A stretch of DNA of 64,000 nt, taken from assembly GCF_030499575.1 (NCBI RefSeq), contig NZ_JASTLC010000001.1, positions 5,914,001-5,978,000 of the forward strand, in the 5' to 3' direction. A program made the position numbers and the translations under genes. This document shows, piece by piece, positions 42,158 to 50,096 of the stretch (its first letter is position 1; the number at the start of each line of letters is the position of its first letter). Below the pieces are notes generated by a model. It saw only the letters and a list, made by a program, of their open reading frames with translations. It ran no database searches and was not told the origin of the DNA. Source of the DNA: Streptomyces sp. DG2A-72 (GTDB taxonomy: Bacteria; Actinomycetota; Actinomycetes; Streptomycetales; Streptomycetaceae).

Positions 42158-42595
42158 ATGGGTGAGGCTCGTGACGTGATGGACCGGCTGACGGATGCGG
42201 TCACCGGTTCGCCGGACCTCAAGGCGCTCGCCGAGGTCTATGCGGAGGACGCGGTCGCGATCACGCCGGACGGCGGGGAGATCCACGGGCGTGACCACAT
42301 CGTCGAGTACTGGCGTCAGATGACGGACGCGGTTCCTGAGGGGACGTTCGAGACGGTGTACGCGTATGAGATCGGGGACACCGCCATCGACGAAGGGTTC
42401 TTCAGCGGGAAGAACACGGGACCGATCCAGCTGCCCTCGGGGGAGTCCCTGCCCGCGACGCAGAAGGAGGTCAGGATCCGCGGGGTCGATTTCGCGACGG
42501 TGCGGGACGGCCGGATCGTCAGTTATCGGCTCTACTTCGATCAGCTGGAGTTCCTGGAGCAGCTCGGGCTGCTGCCCGACGAGCTGTCGGCCTGA
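42158..42595 (+). CDS. SnoaL-like/NTF2-fold protein
   Basis: 145 residues. One NTF2-like domain: LKALAEVYAEDAVAITPDGG and IHGRDHIVEYWRQMTDAVPE form the cone helix and first strands, and FATVRDGRIVSYRLYFDQLE is the typical SnoaL end with a His-free variant. Such proteins act as small isomerases, cyclases or binding partners; the substrate cannot be assigned. AGGAGG lies 9 bp before ATG 42158. It is divergent from the SDR gene. Confidence 0.85.
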   Translation: MGEARDVMDRLTDAVTGSPDLKALAEVYAEDAVAITPDGGEIHGRDHIVEYWRQMTDAVPEGTFETVYAYEIGDTAIDEGFFSGKNTGPIQLPSGESLPATQKEVRIRGVDFATVRDGRIVSYRLYFDQLEFLEQLGLLPDELSA

Positions 42596-42646
42596 GGTAG
42601 CTGGGTCACTAGGTCATTAGGTCGCTTACGTCACTTACGGCTTACG

Positions 42647-42982
42647 TCACTCTCCGCGCGGCGCGTACATGATCACTGCCATGCCCGCGAGGCAGATCAG
42701 TGCGCCCGTGATGTCCCAGCGGTCCGGGTGGTAGCCGTCGGCGGCCATGCCCCAGGCGATCGAACCGGCGACGAAGATGCCGCCGTATGCGGCGAGGATG
42801 CGGCCGAAGTGGGCGTCGGGCTGGAAGGTGGCGACGAAGCCGTAGGCGCCGAGGGCGAGGACGCCGCTACCGATCCAGAGCCAGCCGCGGTGCTCGCGCA
42901 GGCCCTGCCAGACCAGCCAGGCGCCGCCGATCTCGAAGAGCGCGGCGACGACGAAGAGGGCGGCGGAGCGGAGGATGAGCAT
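42647..42982 (-). CDS. UPF0060/YnfA family membrane protein
   Basis: 111 residues, four predicted helices: [57 protein letters not shown] and [17 protein letters not shown]. The DxxD/RWDITGA end and GRILAAYGG match the UPF0060 family, structurally related to small multidrug-resistance proteins; function unproven. It ends 52 bp from the SnoaL-like gene, convergent. Confidence 0.92.
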   Translation of the reverse strand: MLILRSAALFVVAALFEIGGAWLVWQGLREHRGWLWIGSGVLALGAYGFVATFQPDAHFGRILAAYGGIFVAGSIAWGMAADGYHPDRWDITGALICLAGMAVIMYAPRGE

Positions 42983-43097
42983 GCCGGCAGCTTCGCACGG
43001 CCCGTTTCCGTGCCCGCGTCACCTGATGGACGGCGCCTGCGGCCCGCTCTGCGTGGGATACATCCGTACGACCACGGTGGAGTGAGGAGTCGGCTGG

Positions 43098-43574
43098 ATG
43101 AGAACGACGCGGGTGCTGGCGGCGTGCGGTGCCGCCCTGGTGATGATCGGCGGCGCGGCCTCGCTCGCCGTCGCCGGCTCCGGTCCGGAGGTCGGCCTCG
43201 CCTATCACGGTGCCGCGTCCATGGCCGCGGGCCGGGTCGACGTACGGTTCACACCGCGCAATCACGGGGCGTCCGCCGTGCCCGACGCGTCGGTGCGGTT
43301 GCTCTGGTCGGAGCCGCTCGCGGACCGGCAGGCGCTGCCGGGCGGGTGTGCGCGCTCGGGGGAGCGGGCGGTGGTGTGCCGGGTCGGGGCGCTGGCCGCG
43401 AAGGGGGTGGGTGAGCCGATCGGTCTGCGGGTGCAGTTGCGGGAGGCGCCGTCGGAGGTGCTGCTGGAGATCGGCGCGGTGGCGGACGGCGGCCGGGGCG
43501 GCGGAAGCGGAAGCGGGGACAGTGACCCGCAGCGGGTGCTGGTCCTGGACACCGGGGACGAGTACTACTTCTAG
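43098..43574 (+). CDS. Secreted protein of unknown family
   Basis: 158 residues. A Sec signal peptide (VLAACGAALVMIGGAASLAVA, split here as two parts: VLAACGAALVMIGG and AASLAVAGS) with a likely AxA cleavage near residue 26. The mature part looks like a beta-sandwich (GRVDVRFTPRNHGASAVPD, ASVRLLWSEPLADRQ) with two cysteines, and a Gly/Ser-rich segment before the end VLVLDTGDEYYF. No family is recognised. TGAGGAG is upstream of ATG 43098. It precedes a MarR gene by 60 bp, with an inverted repeat between. Confidence 0.7.
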   Translation: MRTTRVLAACGAALVMIGGAASLAVAGSGPEVGLAYHGAASMAAGRVDVRFTPRNHGASAVPDASVRLLWSEPLADRQALPGGCARSGERAVVCRVGALAAKGVGEPIGLRVQLREAPSEVLLEIGAVADGGRGGGSGSGDSDPQRVLVLDTGDEYYF

Positions 43575-43575
43575 A

Positions 43576-43600
43576 CGTACGACGATTACTGCGTCGTACG
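43576..43600. promoter_or_regulatory. Inverted repeat upstream of the MarR gene
   Basis: CGTACGACG (43576-43584) and CGTCGTACG (43592-43600) form a perfect 9-bp inverted repeat with a 7-nt spacer, 34 bp before the MarR start. It could be the MarR operator or a small terminator for the secreted-protein gene. The symmetry and position favour an operator. Confidence 0.5.
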
Positions 43601-43633
43601 ATTTCTGCACGGCGCAGACGAAAGGCGGGTGGG

Positions 43634-44107
43634 ATGACGGGTGACGCACGGGCGCGGCTGTTCGAGGAGCTGTCCGCGGTGTCCCGCCGCTATATGGCCT
43701 CGTACGCCCTGTTCAACCAGGCCGTCGCCGACCGCCTCGGCCTGCACCCCACCGATCTGCAGTGTCTGAATCTGCTCACGCTGGAGGGCGGTCCGGTGAC
43801 GACGGGCCGGATCGCGGAGCTGACGGGGCTGACGACCGGGTCGGCGACTCGGCTGGTGGACCGGCTGGAGAGGGCGGGGTATGTCGTCCGGGAGCGGGAC
43901 GCGGGGGACCGGCGGCGGGTGCTGGTGGCGACCGTGCCGGAGAAGAGCGCCGAGTTCGGGCGGGTGTGGGAGCGGTTGAGCGGCGGCTGGTCGGCTCTCT
44001 TCGACGATCTGGACGATGCCGAACTCGCCCTGATCATCGGGCATATGAGGCGGACGGTGGAGTTCAGCGGGGAGCAGATCGCGCGGTTGCGGGCCGACAA
44101 GGCCTAG
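43634..44107 (+). CDS. MarR-family transcriptional regulator
   Basis: 157 residues. A MarR winged helix: LHPTDLQCLNLLTLEG, the recognition helix TTGRIAELTGLTTGSATRLV and the wing RLERAGYVVRERDAGDRRRV; the helices at both ends form the dimer. ATG 43634 is 14 bp after AAAGGCGGG. Its stop overlaps the stop of an HxlR pseudogene on the other strand. Target and ligand are unknown; the inverted repeat upstream suggests autoregulation. Confidence 0.92.
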   Translation: MTGDARARLFEELSAVSRRYMASYALFNQAVADRLGLHPTDLQCLNLLTLEGGPVTTGRIAELTGLTTGSATRLVDRLERAGYVVRERDAGDRRRVLVATVPEKSAEFGRVWERLSGGWSALFDDLDDAELALIIGHMRRTVEFSGEQIARLRADKA

Positions 44108-44360
44108 GTCTGGGCACTCTCGTGGGTTTCCGCCCAGTCCTTCACCGCGGTGAGCATGTGGGACAGGCCGGCGCCGAGCGGGGTGAGTTCGTAGTCGACG
44201 CGGACGGGGCGGACGGGGTGACCGTGCGGGCGACGAGGGCCAGGCAGACCCACTTGTCGCTGATGCGGTCGAGGAGCTGGTGGGTGGGGCAGCCGCGGAG
44301 GGACGCGTCGTATTCCATGCGCGCTTCTTCGCGCCGCTGGGCCGCGGTCTTGGTCGCCAT
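44104..44360 (-). pseudogene. Decayed HxlR-family regulator
   Basis: The 5' part reads RREEARMEYDASLRGCPTHQ and LLDRISDKWVCLALVA, the start of an HxlR winged helix. It then jumps to RTVTPSAP and, one base out of frame, to RVDYELTPLGAGLSHML and KDWAETHE, the normal HxlR end. About 35 codons between helix 3 and the wing are missing, and a frameshift near 44225 separates the halves, so the DNA-binding motif is destroyed. It is divergent from an oxidoreductase pseudogene that it probably regulated. Confidence 0.88.
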
Positions 44361-44415
44361 GGCTCACCTCGGGGGTATGTACGCACCTTCAGGTAACTAC
44401 TAGGAGTTATCAGTC

Positions 44416-45235
44416 ATGCGAGCTGCTGTGGCGACGACGTTCGGTGGGCCCGAGGCCGTGGAGGTCGTGGAGACCGAGGTGCCGGAGCGGGGCGCGCGGC
44501 AGGTGCGGATCAAGGTGGCGGCGGACGCGCTCAACCCCGTGGAATGGACGCGTGGGTGCGTTCGGGCGTCTTCGGCGGCGCGGGTGAGCGGCTCGGCTTC
44601 GGCTGGGACGTGGCCGGGACCGTCGACGCGATCGGCGAGGGGAGCGCGTGGAGCGTCGGCGACGAGGTGGTGGCCCTGCACCATGGCCCGGTGAAGCCGC
44701 TGGGCGCGCACGCCGAGTACGTCGTCGTCGACACGGACGCGGCGGCGAAGGCGCCGGCGAGCGTCGACGCCGTCCACGCCGCGACACTTCCGCTGAACGC
44801 CCTGGCCGCCGTACAGGCCCTGGAATTCCTGGAGTTGACGCCGGATCAGTCCCTCCTGGTGACCGGCGCCGCGGGCGCGCTCGGCGGGTATGCGATCCAA
44901 CTCGCCGCGCACCGGGGGATATCGGTGACCGCGCTGGCCCGGGAGAAGGACGAGGAGCTTGTACGGTCCTGGGGGCGGCGCTTGAGCGGGTGCGGGACGG
45001 GGGCACGTACATCGGCGTCATCCCGCAGGCCGCACCGGCGTCCGTGCGGGGGGTGCGGGTCGGCGAGGTCGGGGTCGTGGCCGATGGGGCGCGGCTGGCT
45101 GAGCTGGTGCGGCTGGTGGAGGAGGGGGTGCTGACCCTCCGCGTCGCCGAGACGTACGCCCTGGACGAGGCGGCCAAGGCGCACGCCCGGCTGGCGGAGG
45201 GCGGGGTGCGGGGGCGGATCGTGCTGGTTCCCTGA
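44416..45235 (+). pseudogene. Decayed NADP-dependent zinc-type/quinone oxidoreductase
   Basis: Three frames are needed. 44416-44545 gives RAAVATTFGGPEAVEVVE; from about 44545 another frame gives LGFGWDVAGTVDAIGEGSAW, LPLNALAAVQALEFLELT and LLVTGAAGALGGYAIQLAA, the NADPH loop; then, after EKDEELVRSWG, a third frame gives ALERVRDGGTYIGVIP and the family end AHARLAEGGVRGRIVLVP. A block of perhaps 60 residues is missing at the second break. The gene cannot make a working enzyme. Its presumed regulator on the other strand is decayed too. Confidence 0.88.
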
Positions 45236-45368
45236 GGGCCGTGGGCTCCTTGTCCATCGGCGTCCCCGGCTGCACGCAAGAGCGGAGTACGGCTGCCTTC
45301 CGCGGCGGGCAACCGCACGTGGAACGTCGAACTGCCCGACTGAGACGGGCCCCGGCCCGCGCGGCTGG

Positions 45369-45911
45369 CTAGTTCTTCGAGTCCGGCTTCCACTCCTGGA
45401 CGAGGAGCCCGAGCAGCACCTCGTCCAGGAACTCGCCCATCACCCAGGCCGAGGAGCGCAGCACGCCCTCGCGGACGAAGCCGTTGCGTTCGGCGGAGCG
45501 CAGCATCGCGAAGTTGTCCGACAGCGTCTCGATCTGCAGCCGGTGCAGGCTGCGCACGACGAAGCCGTAGTGGCACAGCACCGCGACGACGTCGGTGCCG
45601 TAGCCCTTGCCGCGGGCGGACGGCAGCAGCCCGAGCCCGATGTGCGCGCACCGGTTGTGGGTGTCGATGCCCCACAGCGTCGCGGCGCCGATCAGAGTGT
45701 CGCCCTCCAGCTCCACCACGGAAAACGGGACGAGCCCCTCCGCCTTGTCGTCCACCACGAACGGCGCGTCCTTCGAGCCGGGCGTGATCGGCCGCCACGG
45801 CCCGCCTGCGGCCCGCGCGGAGTTGACCACGTCTTCGTAGAGCTCGGCCCGCAGGATCGGGATGTCGTCCTCGTGCCGGGCTCTGAGCCCCACCTTGCTG
45901 CCTCTAAGCAT
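45369..45911 (-). CDS. GNAT-family N-acetyltransferase (RimJ/RimL-like)
   Basis: 180 residues. A GNAT fold of the ribosomal-protein acetyltransferase type: LRGSKVGLRARHEDDIPILR, central strand HIGLGLLPSARGKGYGTDVV carrying the acetyl-CoA loop (RGKGYG), and SLHRLQIETLSDNFAMLRSA with ERNGFVREGVLR near the end. Such enzymes acetylate protein N-termini, antibiotics or small amines; the substrate is unknown. ATG 45911 is the family start. It is intact among three pseudogenes. Confidence 0.9.
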   Translation of the reverse strand: MLRGSKVGLRARHEDDIPILRAELYEDVVNSARAAGGPWRPITPGSKDAPFVVDDKAEGLVPFSVVELEGDTLIGAATLWGIDTHNRCAHIGLGLLPSARGKGYGTDVVAVLCHYGFVVRSLHRLQIETLSDNFAMLRSAERNGFVREGVLRSSAWVMGEFLDEVLLGLLVQEWKPDSKN

Positions 45912-45944
45912 GCGAGCTTCCTATCCGACCGGGTCGGTCGGCGG

Positions 45945-46460
45945 CAAACCAATATGCCCATCCAATGCCCCTGCCCCTCAGGCGCCCTGCGCGGCAGCAG
46001 CCCCACAAGGGGCAGGCATACGGCGATGGCGGCGGCGACCACGACGAGGCTCAGCGTCGTGGCGTGGGCGTCGCCGTCGCCGACGGCCTTGAAATACACG
46101 GTCGTGCGTGGAGATGTCGCCGATCGTGCTGTCGTAGACCGTGCCGAAGCAGGTGCCCATGCCGAGGCCGATGACCAGCAGGGGCGGGACGAGGGGCCAG
46201 GGGCCGGTCTCGTCGGTCAGGAGGGCGAGCCGGCCGCAGCCCAGCAGGATGATCACCAGGCCGGTGAGGACCAGGCGGCGGCCGAGGGTGTGGATCAGCT
46301 GGTAGCAGGCGATGGACGCGATGACGATCCCGACGGACAGGGGGATCAGGCCCAGTGCGGTGCCTGCGGGTGAGCGGCCGAGGCCCTGCTGGAGGTGGAG
46401 GCCAGGACGACGGCGAGGATCGCCCAGCGGGTGCGGGCGGGGAGGGGGCGGTGGAGCCCT
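45945..46460 (-). pseudogene. C-terminal remnant of a DHA2-type MFS exporter
   Basis: On the minus strand 46400-46100 reads LQQGLGRSPAGTALGLIPLS, IACYQLIHTLGRRLVLTGL and PLLVIGLGMGTCFGTVYDST, the ninth to eleventh helices of an EmrB/QacA-like transporter. A second frame at about 46095-45960 gives YFKAVGDGDAHATTLSLVVV and IAVCLPLVGLLPRRAP, the last helix. A stretch between them is missing, and the first eight helices are gone. Upstream remains to about 46460 fit an earlier loop (DDDPAAKGLHRPLPARTRWA). Not functional. Confidence 0.82.
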
Positions 46461-46571
46461 TTGGCGGCCGGGTCGTCGTCGTGGCCGTCAAGCTGGTTAA
46501 GGAATAAGGGGTGAGGAGGGGCCGTTCGGCGGTATAGTTGAACGGTGAACAACTTTGGAGGGTGAGCGACC

Positions 46572-47657
46572 ATGCAGTTCGGGATCTTCAGCGTCGGCGA
46601 TGTCACGCCGGACCCGACGAACGGCCGTACGCCGACCGAGCGTGAGCGCATCAAGGCCATGGTCGCCATCGCGCTGAAGGCCGAGGAGGTCGGCCTCGAC
46701 GTCTTCGCGACCGGCGAGCACCACAACCCGCCGTTCGTGCCGTCCTCGCCGACGACGATGCTCGGCTATATCGCGGCGCGGACCGAGAGGCTGATCCTCT
46801 CCACCGCCACCACTCTCATCACCACCAACGACCCGGTGAAGATCGCCGAGGACTTCGCGATGCTCCAGCATCTGGCGGACGGCCGTGTGGACCTGATGAC
46901 GGGCCGCGGCAACACCGGGCCGGTCTACCCCTGGTTCGGGCAGGACATCCGGCAGGGCATCAACCTCGCCATCGAGAACTACGCGCTGCTGCACCGGCTG
47001 TGGCGCGAGGACGTCGTGAACTGGGAGGGGAAGTTCCGTACACCGCTGCAGGGCTTCACCGCCACGCCCCGGCCGCTGGACGGCGTACCGCCCTTCGTCT
47101 GGCACGGCTCCATCCGCTCGCCCGAGATCGCCGAGCAGGCCGCGTACTACGGCGACGGCTTCTTCCACAACAACATCTTCTGGCCGGCCGATCACACCAA
47201 GCAGATGGTCGAGCTGTACCGGACCCGGTACGCCCACTACGGGCACGGCACGCCCGAGCAGGCGATCGTGGGGCTCGGCGGGCAGGTGTTCATGCGGCGT
47301 AATTCGCAGGACGCGGTGCGGGAGTTCCGGCCGTACTTCGACAACGCGCCGGTGTACGGGCACGGGCCCTCCCTCGAGGACTTCACCGACCAGACCCCGC
47401 TGACCGTCGGCTCGCCGCAGCAGGTGATCGAGAAGACGCTGGGCTTCCGCGAGTACGCCGGGGACTATCAGCGCCAGCTGTTCCTGATGGACCACGCCGG
47501 GCTGCCGCTGAAGACCGTGCTGGAGCAGATCGACATGCTGGGCGAGGAGGTCGTGCCGGTGCTGCGCAAGGAGTTCGCGGCGGGGCGCTCCGCGGTTGTG
47601 CCCCAGGCGCCGACCCACGCTTCCCTCAAGGCGTCTCAGGAGGTGAGCGCGGTATGA
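46572..47657 (+). CDS. LLM-class flavin-dependent oxidoreductase
   Basis: 361 residues. A luciferase-like TIM barrel: QFGIFSVGDVTPDP at the start, DVFATGEHHNPPFVPSSPTT with the conserved EHH, LILSTATTLITTNDPVKIAE, and VDLMTGRGNTGPVYPWFGQ. It belongs to the group with FMNH2-dependent monooxygenases of unknown substrate that usually precede a flavin reductase. GGAGGG lies 10 bp before ATG 46572. The stop is in an ATGA, so a coupled next gene is expected; only about a dozen codons follow before an intergenic repeat begins, so the reductase partner seems lost. Confidence 0.92.
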   Translation: MQFGIFSVGDVTPDPTNGRTPTERERIKAMVAIALKAEEVGLDVFATGEHHNPPFVPSSPTTMLGYIAARTERLILSTATTLITTNDPVKIAEDFAMLQHLADGRVDLMTGRGNTGPVYPWFGQDIRQGINLAIENYALLHRLWREDVVNWEGKFRTPLQGFTATPRPLDGVPPFVWHGSIRSPEIAEQAAYYGDGFFHNNIFWPADHTKQMVELYRTRYAHYGHGTPEQAIVGLGGQVFMRRNSQDAVREFRPYFDNAPVYGHGPSLEDFTDQTPLTVGSPQQVIEKTLGFREYAGDYQRQLFLMDHAGLPLKTVLEQIDMLGEEVVPVLRKEFAAGRSAVVPQAPTHASLKASQEVSAV

Positions 47658-47685
47658 GCTATGTGCCGTCGATTGTCTGCGGCGC

Positions 47686-47755
47686 CATCGTGGCTGGTCG
47701 CGCCCACGCGGCGGAGCCGCATATTGACACAGCCCCGCGCCCCTTCGGGGCGCTG
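47686..47755 (+). repeat. Dispersed intergenic repeat, copy 3 (longer variant)
   Basis: CATCGTGGCTGGTCGCGCCC, an insert ACGCGGCGGAGCCGC, then ACAGCCCCGCGCCCCTTCGG and GGCGCTG. It shares both ends with the copies at 23895, 33311 and 50027 but has a different middle. It starts right behind the LLM gene. Confidence 0.8.
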
Positions 47756-47850
47756 CGCGTTGCGTCCGGCAGGGTGAGACGTTCGTAAGAACGATGGCCG
47801 GGGGCCGCTCAGCAGGTCGTACGATCCCCGCCCTTTGCGACTATGGACGG

Positions 47851-48567
47851 GTGCCCCAGACTGTTCTGCTCGCCGAAGACGACCGCGCCATCCGTCACGC
47901 CCTGGAACGGGCCCTGACTCTGGAGGGCTACCAGGTCACCGCGGTCGCCGACGGGGTGGAGGCGCTGGCGCAGGCGCATCGCATGCCGCCGGACGTGCTG
48001 GTGCTGGATGTGATGATGCCGGGGATCGACGGCCTCCAGGTGTGCCGGGTGCTGCGGGCGGAGGGCGACCGGACGCCGATCCTGATGCTGACGGCGCTGG
48101 TGGAGACGCAGGACCGGATCGCGGGACTGGACGCGGGCGCCGACGACTATGTCGTCAAGCCGTTCGACGTCGAGGAGGTCTTCGCACGGCTGCGGGCGCT
48201 GCTGCGCAGGACCGGCACGGCTCCCGTCGAGGTACCGGCGAAAGCCGCGGAACCGCAGCTTCCACCCCGGCTCCTCGAAGCCGCCGGGCTGCGGATGGAC
48301 GTACAGGCGCGGCGGGCGTGGCGCGGGCCGCGGGAGCTGGAGCTGACGCGCACCGAGTTCGAGCTGCTGGAGCTGCTGGTGCGCAACGCGGGCATCGTGC
48401 TCGACCACTCCACGATCTACGACCGTATCTGGGGCTACGACTTCGGGCCCGGCTCCAAGAATCTCGCCGTGTACGTCGGCTACCTGCGTCGCAAGCTCGA
48501 CGAGCCGGGTGCGCCGCAGCTGATCCACACGGTGCGGGGCGTGGGTTACGTGCTGCGGGAGGACTGA
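47851..48567 (+). CDS. OmpR-family response regulator
   Basis: 238 residues. Receiver domain with phospho-acceptor in PDVLVLDVMMPGIDGLQVCR (Asp near residue 50), Thr in ILMLTALVE and Lys in DDYVVKPFDVEE. The DNA-binding domain follows (LELTRTEFELLELLVRNAG, YVGYLRRKLDEPGAPQLIHT, VRGVGYVLRE). GTG 47851 starts the receiver directly; the longer frame from 47794 is promoter DNA. The kinase gene starts at the next base after the stop. It resembles MprA. Stimulus unknown. Confidence 0.93.
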   Translation: MPQTVLLAEDDRAIRHALERALTLEGYQVTAVADGVEALAQAHRMPPDVLVLDVMMPGIDGLQVCRVLRAEGDRTPILMLTALVETQDRIAGLDAGADDYVVKPFDVEEVFARLRALLRRTGTAPVEVPAKAAEPQLPPRLLEAAGLRMDVQARRAWRGPRELELTRTEFELLELLVRNAGIVLDHSTIYDRIWGYDFGPGSKNLAVYVGYLRRKLDEPGAPQLIHTVRGVGYVLRED

Positions 48568-49965
48568 GTGGTCCGGCCCCGGCGGCTGAGGCTGCTGTCG
48601 CTGCGGACGACGTTCGCGGTGTCGTTCGCGGCCGTGACCGCCGCGGTCACCGTCCTGGTCGGCATCCTGTCGTACGGCGCCGCCGCCCGGCTCGTGCGCG
48701 TGGACCAGCAGTCCGTGTTCGACGAGGTCGTGCAGGATCTGCGGAGCACGCTGCGGCAGGAGCGGATGACGACGGAGGACTTCTCCTCCTCGGAGCCGGG
48801 ACACGATCTCGTACGGCCCGCCCGGACCGATGTGCAGGTGCTGGGGCCGGACGGTGCCGTGGTCGACCCCGGCCGTCCGGGGCTGCCCGTCACCGACGCG
48901 GACCGGCGCATCGCCGCCCGCTCCACCGCCGGAGCGCTGACCGAGCACGCGGACGTCGACGTCGGGGACGACGTGTACCGGATCGCGACCGTCGCGCTCG
49001 GCGGCGGGCGGGGGGCGGTGCAGGTGGCGCAGGAGTTCAGCAACACGGAGGATCTGCTGCGGGCGTTGCAGCAGCGGACGTTGATCCTGATGGCGGCTGT
49101 CGTCGTCGGCGCGGGGCTGTTCGGCTGGTGGCTGGCCCGTCGTATCACCCGCCGGCTCGTCATCCTCACCTCCGCCGCGGAGGACGTCGCCCGCACGCGC
49201 CGTCTCGGCATCCAGGTTCCCGTCACCGGCTACGACGAGGTGGGCCGCCTCGGCCGCGCCTTCGACCGCATGCTGGGCCGGCTCGCCCAGTCCGAGGAGG
49301 ACCAGCGGCGGTTGGTGCAGGACGCGGGGCATGAGCTGCGGACGCCGCTGACTTCGCTGCGTACCAACATTTCCCTGTTGCGGCGGATCGATGAGCTGCC
49401 TGCCGGGACGCGGGAGGAGCTGGTCGCGGATCTGGGTCAGGAGGCGCGTGAACTGACCGATCTGGTCAATGAGCTGGTGGATCTGGCGGCCGGGCAGTCG
49501 GACACGGAGCCGCCGCAGCGGGTCGATCTCGCCGATATCGCCGAGGATGTCGCCGGGCTGGCGCGACGGCGTACGGGGCGGGAGATCGTGGTGCGGGCGA
49601 GTGGGGATACGACGACGGACGGGCGGCCGGGGATGTTGCAACGGGCGCTGTCCAACCTTGTTGAGAACGCGGCGAAGTTCGATCGGGAGGGGGCGGCGCC
49701 GATCGAGATCGCGGTTTCCGGGTCCGCGCGGCCCGGCACGATCCGGGTCGAGGTTCTTGATCGTGGGGCCGGTATCGCGGATGAGGATCTGATGCGGATC
49801 TTCGATCGGTTCTATCGGGCTGCGGATGCGCGGTCCCTGCCGGGTTCTGGGCTGGGGCTTTCGATTGTGCGGGAGGTGGCGTTGGCGCATGGGGGTGCGC
49901 CGTTCGCCTTCCGGCGGGACGGGGGTGGGTCGGTTATTGGGTTCACGGTGGGTGGGGGCGCGTAA
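48568..49965 (+). CDS. Sensor histidine kinase, MprB-like
   Basis: 465 residues. TM1 near residues 12-34 (TTFAVSFAAVTAAVTVLVGI), an extracellular sensor of about 130 residues, TM2 (LILMAAVVVGAGLFGWWLA), HAMP, then the H-box DAGHELRTPLTSLRTNISLL, N-box LVENAAKFDREG, G1 DRGAGIADED and G2 GSGLGLSIVREV. GTG 48568 directly follows the regulator stop, so the two are co-translated. From about 49320 the coding strand turns G/T-rich. It should phosphorylate the regulator upstream; the signal is unknown. Confidence 0.93.
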   Translation: MVRPRRLRLLSLRTTFAVSFAAVTAAVTVLVGILSYGAAARLVRVDQQSVFDEVVQDLRSTLRQERMTTEDFSSSEPGHDLVRPARTDVQVLGPDGAVVDPGRPGLPVTDADRRIAARSTAGALTEHADVDVGDDVYRIATVALGGGRGAVQVAQEFSNTEDLLRALQQRTLILMAAVVVGAGLFGWWLARRITRRLVILTSAAEDVARTRRLGIQVPVTGYDEVGRLGRAFDRMLGRLAQSEEDQRRLVQDAGHELRTPLTSLRTNISLLRRIDELPAGTREELVADLGQEARELTDLVNELVDLAAGQSDTEPPQRVDLADIAEDVAGLARRRTGREIVVRASGDTTTDGRPGMLQRALSNLVENAAKFDREGAAPIEIAVSGSARPGTIRVEVLDRGAGIADEDLMRIFDRFYRAADARSLPGSGLGLSIVREVALAHGGAPFAFRRDGGGSVIGFTVGGGA

Positions 49966-50026
49966 GGGCTGGGCGGGGGTGCCTAGTAGCTCGGGGCTTT
50001 CTGTGTTGTGGCGGGTGCGGGTTTGA

Positions 50027-50070
50027 TGTGGTTGATCGCGCAGTTCCCCGCGCCCCTGAAGGGGCGCTGT
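50027..50070 (+). repeat. Dispersed intergenic repeat, copy 4
   Basis: GTGGTTGATCGCGCAGTTCC, then CCGCGCCCCTGAAGGGGCGC and TG. It lies just before the peptidase gene, and the open frame through it (from 50028) is not part of that gene. Confidence 0.85.
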
Positions 50071-50096
50071 TCCGCCCCTTGGAAAGGATCCGCCGC

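Noticed and set aside
47654..47788. 44-codon frame starting at the ATGA after the LLM gene
   Set aside because: Most of it is the dispersed intergenic repeat; no domain.
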